This document shows positions 29,864 through 37,482 of a stretch of DNA of 64,000 nucleotides, piece after piece; the stretch's first letter is position 1, and every line of letters begins with the position of its first letter. The position numbers and the translations under genes are program-made. This DNA comes from Shewanella sp. NFH-SH190041 (GTDB lineage: Bacteria > Pseudomonadota > Gammaproteobacteria > Enterobacterales > Shewanellaceae), in the NCBI RefSeq assembly GCF_024363255.1, contig NZ_AP026070.1, positions 3,968,001 to 4,032,000 of the forward strand, given 5' to 3'. The notes under the pieces were generated by a model. That model worked only from the letters and a program-made list of their open reading frames with translations. It had not been told where the DNA came from and did not search any database.

Positions 29864-29887
29864 ACCGCAATATTACAGGAGTCTCGT

Positions 29888-30187
29888 ATGTTTAAGAAAT
29901 TACTGAATAAAACAGCCTTTATCGGACTGTCGCTGCTGTCATCTTCTGCCGTGTTTGCCCATCAGGCTGCGCCGCTGATCTGTAATGATTGCGGTAATGA
30001 TGCTCTGCAGCAATTGGTTGCAGAAAAAGGCCAGAATCACAGCTTGTACCTGGTAGATTTTGTTAATGCAACCGCCCACAAATTTGATGCTGAGGGTAAT
30101 GTTGTCCCTATGTCTCTGGGCGAGCTGAACGTGCTCAACCAGAAATATGATTACCGTAAAACGACGCTGCGAGCAGTTTCTCACTAG
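29888..30187 (+). CDS. Small secreted protein, unknown
   Basis: Protein of 99 residues. A classical signal peptide (K-K near the N-terminus, a hydrophobic core and A-V-F-A at 21-24) suggests export. The mature part of about 75 residues starts with a C-N-D-C pair (Cys32 and Cys35), which could bind a metal or form a disulfide; no other cysteine is present. I chose the ATG at 29888 because AGGAG lies just upstream. A consensus CRP box precedes it and a hairpin follows. I do not recognise the family. Confidence 0.65.
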   Translation: MFKKLLNKTAFIGLSLLSSSAVFAHQAAPLICNDCGNDALQQLVAEKGQNHSLYLVDFVNATAHKFDAEGNVVPMSLGELNVLNQKYDYRKTTLRAVSH

Positions 30188-30296
30188 TAAGTGATACTGT
30201 GCCGCAACTGACATACTGCAGCGCCGCCTGACTGTCATGGGCCTTTCCCCTTAAAGGTCACCTCCACACATGACATCCTTCTCTTTCAGTCGGCAT

Positions 30297-30318
30297 GCCC
30301 CCGGTCCTATCCGGGGGC
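30297..30318 (+). terminator. Hairpin between the small secreted protein and ovoA
   Basis: GCCCCCGG / CCGGGGGC stem (8 bp) with a 6-nt loop, followed by CAGTTT. It probably ends the upstream transcript; the short T-run makes it a moderate terminator. Confidence 0.6.
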
Positions 30319-30453
30319 CAGTTTGAACCTCTGAGCCAAAATCTGCTGATCCTAGATAACCACTCCAAAATCAACATTATTGACCAATGCGATTTCGCCT
30401 GCGGCTTCTATTCTATTTACACCGCCCGTAGAAAAAACAGAACAGGAGCGCCC

Positions 30454-32574
30454 ATGCTAACCCCTAATCCTTTGAATCAAACTCTATGGCTTGATGGCTC
30501 GGATAACGACAGTAAACGCCGGGAACTAAAAGCCATGTTTAACCACACTTGGCAGCTGTATGAATCTTTATTTTCCCTTATCAGCAATGAACAGGCCTAT
30601 TTCAGTCGGCCAGAGCCCCTTCGCCATCCACTGATTTTCTACTTTGGCCATACCGCCACTTTTTATGTCAATAAATTCAGGTTAGCCAAGTTAATTACCA
30701 CAGGGATCAACCCGGATTTTGAATCCATGTTCGCCATTGGCGTGGACGAAATGAGTTGGGATGATCTCGATCAGCGCCACTACCAGTGGCCTTCTCTGCA
30801 GCAAGTCAGGGACTACCGGGCCAGAGTGTGCTCCTTGGTGAATGACATTATTGATTCGCTGGAATTAACCCTGCCGATCACGGCTCAAGATCCTGCTTGG
30901 GTGATTTTGATGGGCATTGAGCATGAACGTATTCACTTAGAAACCTCCTCAGTGATTATCCGCCAGCTTCCACTTGTCGATATTCATCCCAACAGCCAAT
31001 GGCCGGGATGCCCAGAACAAGGACCTGCTCCTGAAAATAGCCTGATAGCCCATCCTGGTGGCAAGCTTACCCAAGGAAAATCGGAGCAAGATAAAACCTA
31101 TGGCTGGGATAATGAATATGGTCATGCGCAACAAGAGGTTACTCCCTTTAAAGCCTCGCGTTATCTGGTCAGCAATGGTGAATACCTCGAGTTTGTGCGA
31201 GACGGCGGCTATCGTCAGCCTCACTACTGGAGTGAAGAAGGTCAGCGCTGGCTGGCCTACACCAAAGCCCAAATGCCTCGATTCTGGCGTGATACGGCCA
31301 ATGGCCTGCAACAGCGTAATCTCACCGAAGAAATCCCATTACCGCTGAACTGGCCGGTTGAAGTTAATCAGTTAGAAGCCGCAGCCTTTTGCTGTTGGAA
31401 AGCGCAGCAAAGCGGCACTCATATCAGCCTACCCACTGAAGCCCAATGGCAATTACTGCGGCAACAGCTAGCGTGCGATCCCGCGCAATGGCCAGAAACT
31501 AAAGCCAATATAGCCCTAGGCCACTACGCTACATCCTGCCCCGTTAACCGTTTTGCCCAAGGAGACTTTTTTGATATCAGCGGCAATGTCTGGCAATGGA
31601 CCCGCTCCAGCATTGATGGCTTTAGCGGCTTTGCTGTTCACCCCCTGTATGATGATTTCTCTACCCCAACCTTTGATGGCCAACATAATCTGATCAAAGG
31701 CGGCAGCTGGATCTCCACTGGTAATGAAGCCATCAGGGCCTCCCGCTATGCTTTTCGCCGCCATTTTTATCAACATGCCGGGTTCCGCTATGTGGAAAAC
31801 AGCGTCGCAATTGAGCCAACACCTCAAGTAACCCCTTATGAAACAGATACCCTAGTCGCGCAGTATTTGGAATTTCATTATGGCGATCGCTACTTTGACA
31901 CAGATAACTTCTGCACCGCTGCAGTACAAGCCGTCTTAACCGAACTGCCAGATCATTTTGCCCACCGGGCATTGGATATCGGCTGCTCAGTCGGACGAGC
32001 CAGTTTTGAGCTAGCGAAGCGGTTTGCCCATGTAGACGGTATCGATTTCTCAGCCCGATTTATCTCCCAAGCCTGCGCCTTAGCCGGACAGGGAGAAAAA
32101 CGTTATGCCATTGCGACCGAAGGGGAATTACAACAATTTAAAAGCATTGACCTTGCAAGACTGGGATACCGTCAGCTTTCCCATAAAGTGCATTTCTCCC
32201 AAGGGGATGCCAATAATCTCAAAGCCAGATTCAGCAATTACCAACTAATATATGCCGCCAACCTGATTGACCGGCTCAGCCAGCCAAAAGCGTTCTTACA
32301 ACAAATAGGCAGTCGTCTGGTGCCTGGTGGTTATTTGGTGATTAGCTCACCTTACACCTGGCTGGAAGTATATACGCCAAAAGATCAGTGGCTTGGTGGC
32401 ATTAAGCGTAACGGGGAAAATTTGACCACATTAGAAGGCCTCACGGAGACGTTAATCGGAGAGTTTGAATTGGTAGCAGTAAAAGAGATCCCATTTGTGA
32501 TCCGAGAAACTAAACGTAAATTCCAACATTCAATATCAGAAATGAGCATTTGGCGTAAACGTCAGGCAGATTAA
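30454..32574 (+). CDS. ovoA: Ovothiol synthase OvoA (sulfoxide synthase and N-methyltransferase)
   Basis: Bifunctional iron enzyme of 706 residues that joins cysteine to histidine as 5-histidylcysteine sulfoxide and later methylates 4-mercaptohistidine. A DinB-like domain (about 25-180) carries the iron ligands His66 and H-x3-H-x-E at 157-163. The FGE-sulfatase-like domain covers about 190-450 (G-N-V-W-Q-W, G-G-S-W). The C-terminal SAM methyltransferase begins near L-D-I-G-C-S-V-G-R (about 507-515). I chose the ATG at 30454, with AGGAG 7 nt upstream; 53 further in-frame codons upstream are probably untranslated. A gene for the C-S lyase OvoB is not obvious next to it. Confidence 0.93.
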   Translation: MLTPNPLNQTLWLDGSDNDSKRRELKAMFNHTWQLYESLFSLISNEQAYFSRPEPLRHPLIFYFGHTATFYVNKFRLAKLITTGINPDFESMFAIGVDEMSWDDLDQRHYQWPSLQQVRDYRARVCSLVNDIIDSLELTLPITAQDPAWVILMGIEHERIHLETSSVIIRQLPLVDIHPNSQWPGCPEQGPAPENSLIAHPGGKLTQGKSEQDKTYGWDNEYGHAQQEVTPFKASRYLVSNGEYLEFVRDGGYRQPHYWSEEGQRWLAYTKAQMPRFWRDTANGLQQRNLTEEIPLPLNWPVEVNQLEAAAFCCWKAQQSGTHISLPTEAQWQLLRQQLACDPAQWPETKANIALGHYATSCPVNRFAQGDFFDISGNVWQWTRSSIDGFSGFAVHPLYDDFSTPTFDGQHNLIKGGSWISTGNEAIRASRYAFRRHFYQHAGFRYVENSVAIEPTPQVTPYETDTLVAQYLEFHYGDRYFDTDNFCTAAVQAVLTELPDHFAHRALDIGCSVGRASFELAKRFAHVDGIDFSARFISQACALAGQGEKRYAIATEGELQQFKSIDLARLGYRQLSHKVHFSQGDANNLKARFSNYQLIYAANLIDRLSQPKAFLQQIGSRLVPGGYLVISSPYTWLEVYTPKDQWLGGIKRNGENLTTLEGLTETLIGEFELVAVKEIPFVIRETKRKFQHSISEMSIWRKRQAD

Positions 32575-32625
32575 TCCGCAGCAAACGGTAACGACAGTAC
32601 TCACAACCAGCTCTGATTAAAATGC

Positions 32626-32656
32626 AAAAAACCGCCCCCAACTGAGGGCGGTTTTT
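32626..32656. terminator. Bidirectional terminator between ovoA and abgT-like gene
   Basis: AAAACCGCCC / GGGCGGTTTT stem with an 8-nt loop and A/T runs on both sides, placed between two convergent genes. It can serve both. Confidence 0.9.
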
Positions 32657-32684
32657 GTTCGTTTAGTGACTGACCTAGCGGTAA

Positions 32685-34232
32685 TTACAAGCCATAGCTA
32701 TAGCTGGCCTGCAACCCCAGCGGTAGCCCCAGTGCCCAATAGGCTAGCAAGAAGGCTGTCCAACCAATTAAAAACACCACAGAGTAAGGCAGCATCAAAG
32801 CAATCAGGGTTCCTATGCCGGTATCTTTGACATATTTCTGACAATACACCACCACCAGCGGGAAGTAAGGCATCAGTGGCGTAATAATATTGGAGCCAGA
32901 GTCCCCGATGCGGTAAGCGGCCTGAGTCAAATCGGGAGAGATATTTAACTGCATCAACATGGGCACGAAAATCGGCCCAAGCAATGCCCATTTGGCAGAG
33001 CTAGAGCCAACAAACAGGTTCACAAAAGCGGTCAGGAAAATAATACCGACAATGGTGACACTGCTCGGCAAGGCCAATACCTTAAGCACTTCAGCCCCCT
33101 CAATGGCTAACAATGCCCCCAAGTTAGATTGACCAAATGCAGCAATAAATAGCGCACAGAAAAAGGCCATCACAATGTAGTAAGCCATGCTGCCCATAGA
33201 CTTACTCATGGCCTCAATCATATCTTTACTGCTTTTAAAGCTGCCCACAGTAAAGCCATACACAGCGCCAGGTATCCAGAACAGCAAGAAAATCAATGGC
33301 ACAATGGACTGCATCAGCGGCGCTTTAAAATCCGTCAGCTCACCATTGCCTGCCCGTAGCGGAGAATCTGCTGGGGCACTGGCCAGAAATAGCCCCACCA
33401 ACCCCAAGAGCATTACAGCGGATGCCAACAAAAAACTGCGCTTTTCTTGGGCTGTCACTTCGTCAAATGATGGCAACGAGCTGGTATCCCCATCCACCTT
33501 GGTTGCCTGCAATCTCGGCTCAATAATTTTATCTGTGATATACCAACCCAACATGACAATAAATAGACTGGAAGCCGAAGCAAAAAACCAATTGTTGAGC
33601 GGGTTAACTGACATTTGTGGATCAATAATCTGCGCAGCGCTCTGAGTGAAGCTCTGCAGCAACGGATCCAACCCGGAGGGAACAAAGTTAGCACCGAAAC
33701 CACCGCTGACTCCGGCAAATGCGGCCGCGATCCCGGCCAGTGGATGACGTCCCATGGCATAAAAAATCACCCCCGCCAACGGGATCACCAATACATATCC
33801 GGCATCTGTCGCAGTATGGCTGACAATAGCAATTAAGATAATCGAAGGGGTCAGCAACTTAGCTGGGGTCACTTTCAGCATCATTTTCAGTGCGGTATTG
33901 ATAAAGCCTGAATGCTCGGCAACGCCAACCCCAAGCATTGCCACCAACACCACCCCCAATGGGGCAAAGCTGGTAAAGGTGGTTACCATCGAGGCCAGAA
34001 AGCCAGCCATCGCATCACCGGTCAGCAGGTTATGCACCACCAAGGCTTCCCCGGTGCGAGGGTCCAACGTGGAGAAAGTCATCTGGGAAAACAGCGCTGA
34101 TAGCAACCAGATAAGTACCATGGCAACGAGGAAAATCACCGCTGGATCGGGTAGTTTATTCCCTACCCGCTCAATATTGTTCAACATTCTGCCAACCATG
34201 CCGGTCGGCTGCCCGCTATCCACCTGCTGCAT
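32685..34232 (-). CDS. AbgT-family transporter
   Basis: Integral membrane protein of 515 residues with about eleven helices. Family markers include the N-terminal E-R-V-G-N-K-L-P-D-P (about 21-30), G-V-G-V-A-E-x-S-G and S-H-T-A-T-D-A-G-Y-V-L-V-I-P-L, and the C-terminal R-I-G-D-S-x-S-N-I-I-T-P-L-M-P-Y-F. Characterised members import p-aminobenzoyl-glutamate (E. coli AbgT) or export sulfonamides and PABA (MtrF). The substrate here cannot be read from sequence. It is convergent with ovoA and alone in its transcription unit. Confidence 0.9.
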   Translation of the reverse strand: MQQVDSGQPTGMVGRMLNNIERVGNKLPDPAVIFLVAMVLIWLLSALFSQMTFSTLDPRTGEALVVHNLLTGDAMAGFLASMVTTFTSFAPLGVVLVAMLGVGVAEHSGFINTALKMMLKVTPAKLLTPSIILIAIVSHTATDAGYVLVIPLAGVIFYAMGRHPLAGIAAAFAGVSGGFGANFVPSGLDPLLQSFTQSAAQIIDPQMSVNPLNNWFFASASSLFIVMLGWYITDKIIEPRLQATKVDGDTSSLPSFDEVTAQEKRSFLLASAVMLLGLVGLFLASAPADSPLRAGNGELTDFKAPLMQSIVPLIFLLFWIPGAVYGFTVGSFKSSKDMIEAMSKSMGSMAYYIVMAFFCALFIAAFGQSNLGALLAIEGAEVLKVLALPSSVTIVGIIFLTAFVNLFVGSSSAKWALLGPIFVPMLMQLNISPDLTQAAYRIGDSGSNIITPLMPYFPLVVVYCQKYVKDTGIGTLIALMLPYSVVFLIGWTAFLLAYWALGLPLGLQASYSYGL

Positions 34233-34653
34233 ACTTCACTCCCTTTTATCTTTGTTATTATCCGGCGCTTTCCAACCCCAAAGGGTTCGCCTGTGGCAGT
34301 TATTCTGCCTGTGACAGCTAAAGTAAAGGCAAATCAGCATTGACTCAAGCAGGCTTGCTATCTTAAACCAACACTATTACTCACATTTTTAACTATTTTC
34401 AGATTAATCCTGCTGTTTTTTCATCTTACATCACATCCTGCAACTAGCATTCAGTACCCGCAAGTGTGATTCACCACAGCGTGCTCTTCCATTAATAGCC
34501 GCCGTATATGCCATTAATCCACTCAAAAACATGCCGTTGCAGACATCCTCGCTGTACAAGCATTATCTAGACTGAACCGTACACAAACGGTGCTTTTTTG
34601 CGCAAAGCGAGGTACCCTCAGCAGAACAAGGATATCGGTAGAAAAGGGAACAT
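34233..34653. other. Intergenic region upstream of the AbgT gene, no gene seen
   Basis: The segment should contain the promoter of the leftward abgT-like gene near 34250-34330. I see no ORF with protein-like character and no strong terminator. The right part (about 34520-34653) shows only faint similarity to the distal half of the 269-bp element and may be its decayed or replaced end. Confidence 0.4.
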
Positions 34654-34787
34654 AGGGTTCGGCTAAAAGCGTTTTACTCTTTGTTGAGTGGCTTTTGCTT
34701 AGAATAACTAAGCCGCAACCCACTCGCCGCGATTAAAATGCTTTTGTCTCGAACAAAATTTAACCATGAAAGGTCAACAGATCCTAA
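34654..34787 (-). mobile_element. Half-length relic of the 269-bp MITE-like element
   Basis: Read on the minus strand, this stretch matches the first half of the elements at 35709 and 52108: terminal TTAGGATCTGTTGACC, then ATTAAA-type and TTTTGTTCGAGA sequences, the AAAAGC-TTTTAATCGCGGCGAGT block and the TAAAACGCTTTTAGCCGAACCC block. The other inverted end is not recognisable. The preserved end lies 9 bp before the ATG of the DUF4124 gene and overlaps its ribosome-binding site. Confidence 0.8.
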
Positions 34788-34796
34788 GGGCATTCG

Positions 34797-35396
34797 ATGG
34801 CTAATTCTGCTTATCACGTTAAATTCAGAGATCGGCTACAGGCATCATCTGGCTCCGCCGTAATGATGCTGATAACGGTATTTGCGATGTCGTTACTGAC
34901 TCAAGTCACCGCTCAAGCTGCTGTGTATAAATGGATTGATAAACAGGGGCGGGTACATTATTCCGATACCCCAAGAGAAGATGCCAGTGTGGTAACACCT
35001 GCGGCCAATACTGAAAATCGTATCGCATTGCCACAGCAAGCACAGCGGGAGTCATTGTCACCTGCAATAACAGCAACTCAGTACCAGTTGACCATCACAA
35101 CACCTGAGCCAGAAGCTACCATCCGAAACAACAAGGGTGACTTTACCGTGCAGGTAGCCATCACTCCCTCACCGCCAACTTCTACCCGTTTCCAGTTGCT
35201 ACTGGACAACAAATTGTTACTGCCGCCACAACGCAGCCCGTTGTTTCAACTGCGCAATGTTGATCGGGGTGCCCATCAGATCCAAGTTCAAAGCTTATTG
35301 CCTGATGGTCGCATTCTGGCAAACAGTGCCAGCCACACGGTATTTCTGCATCGAGCGATTCACCGGCCACCGAAAAAACCTCAACCAAGACAGTAA
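34797..35396 (+). CDS. DUF4124 domain protein
   Basis: Exported protein of 199 residues. A hydrophobic signal (about 21-40) ends near A-Q-A-A, followed directly by the DUF4124 motif V-Y-K-W-I-D-K-Q-G-R-V-H-Y-S-D-T-P (about 43-59). The C-terminal half (about 95-180) resembles an Ig-like beta domain. The polar 20-residue stretch before the signal is unusual; a start at Met23 would look more normal but has no ribosome-binding site. DUF4124 genes commonly precede glnL in Shewanella-type genomes (recalled synteny). Its upstream region has been replaced by the element relic, whose end contributes the AAGG in front of the start. Confidence 0.75.
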   Translation: MANSAYHVKFRDRLQASSGSAVMMLITVFAMSLLTQVTAQAAVYKWIDKQGRVHYSDTPREDASVVTPAANTENRIALPQQAQRESLSPAITATQYQLTITTPEPEATIRNNKGDFTVQVAITPSPPTSTRFQLLLDNKLLLPPQRSPLFQLRNVDRGAHQIQVQSLLPDGRILANSASHTVFLHRAIHRPPKKPQPRQ

Positions 35397-36317
35397 AGAG
35401 CCCCTCTTAAAACGCCATTATCATATCTGCGGCTCACTATGGTATTGCCAAGGTTGTCGCAAAGATCTTGAGCGTGGTTTAACAGGTAACTATCGCTAAA
35501 CCTCTCTCTTTATTTGAATATGCTCTTTCGTTCATCCCTATATCTTCATTCTCAATTCTGCGGTTATGGTGCGCAATTGTCCCTATCAGTGACCCCACTG
35601 CTGAGCACGATAAATCTGGCATCTATCAATAAAAGCCAAACGGTTAAAAATGGCAGAAATACGGCTTTGATCGCGCTAAGCAAGCAAAGTTAAAAATATA
35701 GCCAGACCCTAGGGTCTGTTGACGTTTCATGATTAAATTTTGTTCGAGATAAAAGCGTTTTAATCGCGGCGAGTGGTTTGTCGCCTAGTGATTCTAAGCA
35801 AGAACTGCTCAACAAAGAGTAAAACGCTTTTAGCCGAACCCTGCGGGCAGCGTTTGAGGCTCCTGTCTACTGCGTTATCGGCCTATCAGGTAGCGCAACT
35901 ACCTATCAAAGCCTCTGCCTTGTATAAAGCATCCTCAAATCGCTGCAAAACAAACTTGAAAGGTCAACAGACCCTAGAGATAACCATTCAGGCCACAAAA
36001 TTGCATTACTAACAGCTTGAGGGTGCTTTATTAGCAGTAACGCCTTGGTAACACGGCGCCCAAACGACTGAAAAACAATCCGCTCAGCACATGATGAGAT
36101 AAAGCCCATCGTTGAATGATGTAGGTAAAAACTCTACGTGCCTAGGCAAAATAACAACATATCGATTAGCCAGTAGAAGGTTAAACCCTATTTGAATGAA
36201 ATACTGGTATATCGCGATAAGGGAAAGGTCATGATTACCGTGAGCTTAAGGCGACAAACTGAGTTATTGCGGCAATGACTGTCACGCTTAGGCTGAACAG
36301 ATCTCGGGGTTGAGTGA
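35397..36317. other. Long non-coding stretch around a MITE-like element
   Basis: About 0.9 kb between the DUF4124 gene and the glnL control region. It contains the intact 269-bp element (35709-35977). The flanks, 35397-35708 and 35978-36317, have no ORF of protein-like character and no recognisable RNA. Decay of a former gene or insertion is possible. Confidence 0.5.
35709..35977 (+). mobile_element. MITE-like element, copy 1 (269 bp)
   Basis: Terminal inverted repeats of about 21 bp: the left end CTAGGGTCTGTTGACGTTTC and the right end GAAAGGTCAACAGACCCTAG pair with one mismatch. CTAG at both outer edges could be part of the repeat or a 2-4-bp target duplication (TA or CTAG). No transposase is encoded. 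An internal 13-bp perfect inverted repeat TAAAAGCGTTTTA / TAAAACGCTTTTA (35750-35762 and 35820-35832) could fold. It is about 94% identical by eye to copy 2 at 52108. An IS5-type transposase acting in trans is a guess from the end sequence and target site. Confidence 0.85.
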
Positions 36318-36334
36318 TGCACCAATATAGTGCA
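36318..36334 (+). promoter_or_regulatory. NtrC-binding site upstream of glnL
   Basis: TGCACCAATATAGTGCA matches 13 of 14 defined NtrC-box bases. It ends 50 bp before the glnL start, within or next to the expected promoter, like the NtrC site at E. coli glnLp where NtrC represses its own operon. Confidence 0.85.
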
Positions 36335-36384
36335 ACAATAGCGTTACTAGGATAAGTTGCTGTGCAATATTACTTTTTAATCAT

Positions 36385-37473
36385 ATGGACGGAGAGATGC
36401 AAACGATTCCGGAAACGGCAACCCTGCTCAACCATCAGGTCACCTCAGTATTGGTGATCGACCATCGACTAACGGCCAGTTACGCCAATGCAGCAGCAGC
36501 GCAACTGTTCGGGCTGGGTAGTCACAGGTTGCGACAAGCGCCACTGCCAGAAATGTGCGAACAGCTAGGCATGTCCACGATTCAGTTGGAGCGAGCGGTC
36601 AAAGAGCGCCAGAGTCTGACGGTCAATACAGCAACGCTTATCACCCTCGATGGCCGCCAGCATGCGGTGGATATCACCTTAGTACCGCTAGAGCTGGAAA
36701 ATGCCGCCTCGCAGCAACCTCTGAGTTTACTTGAGCTACGTCAGGTCGATCAGCAGCGGCGTATTCACCAGCAACTGAGCCAAGATGCCCAGCAACAGGC
36801 CGCTCAGTATCTGGTACGCAACCTAGCCCATGAGATTAAAAATCCCCTTGGGGGACTGCGAGGCGCTGCACAACTGCTGGATCGGGAGTTGGCCGATCCC
36901 CAGCTGAAAGAATTTACCACCATGATCATTGAGCAGGCTGACAGATTGCGTAATCTGGTCGATCGGCTGCTGGGGCCACAAAAACCAACCCCCCATACAC
37001 TGCACAGTATCCATGAAGTCACCGAAAAAGTGCTGCAGTTATTGGCGCTGACTCTGCCACAGAATATCCGTATTCAACGGGATTATGATCCCTCCATTCC
37101 GGATATCGCCATGGATGCCGATCAACTGCAGCAGGCGCTGCTCAATATTGTACAAAACGCTGTGCAAGCACTTGCTGGGCAGCGCGGGGAAATCCGTCTC
37201 CGTTCCCGCACGCAACATCAAGTCACCATTGGCAACATCCGCCATAAACTGGTGCTGGAATTGTCAGTTACAGACAATGGCCCTGGCATTCCCCCAGAGC
37301 TGATGGATACGCTGTTTTACCCCATGGTCACCGGGCGGGATGCGGGCTCAGGTCTGGGGCTGTCTATCGCCCACAATATTGCCCGGCTGCACGGAGGCCG
37401 CATTGATTGCACCTCCACCCCGGGCCACACCGAATTTACCCTGCTGCTGCCGGTACTGCAGCAGCCTGCATAA
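36385..37473 (+). CDS. glnL: Nitrogen regulation histidine kinase/phosphatase NtrB
   Basis: Cytoplasmic sensor of 362 residues. A PAS domain (about 12-125) precedes the dimerisation domain with the phosphorylated His149 in N-L-A-H-E-I-K-N-P-L-G-G, then the HATPase domain with N-I-V-Q-N-A (N box), D-N-G-P-G-I-P (G1) and G-S-G-L-G-L-S (G2). In the family, PII protein binding switches it from kinase to phosphatase on NtrC. Start: ATG at 36385 or at 36397, which has GGACGGAG in front; the second is at least as likely. glnG follows after 9 nt. An NtrC box lies just upstream. Confidence 0.95.
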   Translation: MDGEMQTIPETATLLNHQVTSVLVIDHRLTASYANAAAAQLFGLGSHRLRQAPLPEMCEQLGMSTIQLERAVKERQSLTVNTATLITLDGRQHAVDITLVPLELENAASQQPLSLLELRQVDQQRRIHQQLSQDAQQQAAQYLVRNLAHEIKNPLGGLRGAAQLLDRELADPQLKEFTTMIIEQADRLRNLVDRLLGPQKPTPHTLHSIHEVTEKVLQLLALTLPQNIRIQRDYDPSIPDIAMDADQLQQALLNIVQNAVQALAGQRGEIRLRSRTQHQVTIGNIRHKLVLELSVTDNGPGIPPELMDTLFYPMVTGRDAGSGLGLSIAHNIARLHGGRIDCTSTPGHTEFTLLLPVLQQPA

Positions 37474-37482
37474 GGACACATC

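Noticed and set aside
34420..34500. CRP-like TGTGATTCACCACA upstream of the AbgT gene
   Set aside because: The second half does not match TCACA at the correct spacing.
35773..36012. ORF inside MITE copy 1 (and its counterpart at 52172-52399)
   Set aside because: It is open in both copies only because the sequences are nearly identical; the C-terminal ends differ and the protein has no features of a transposase.
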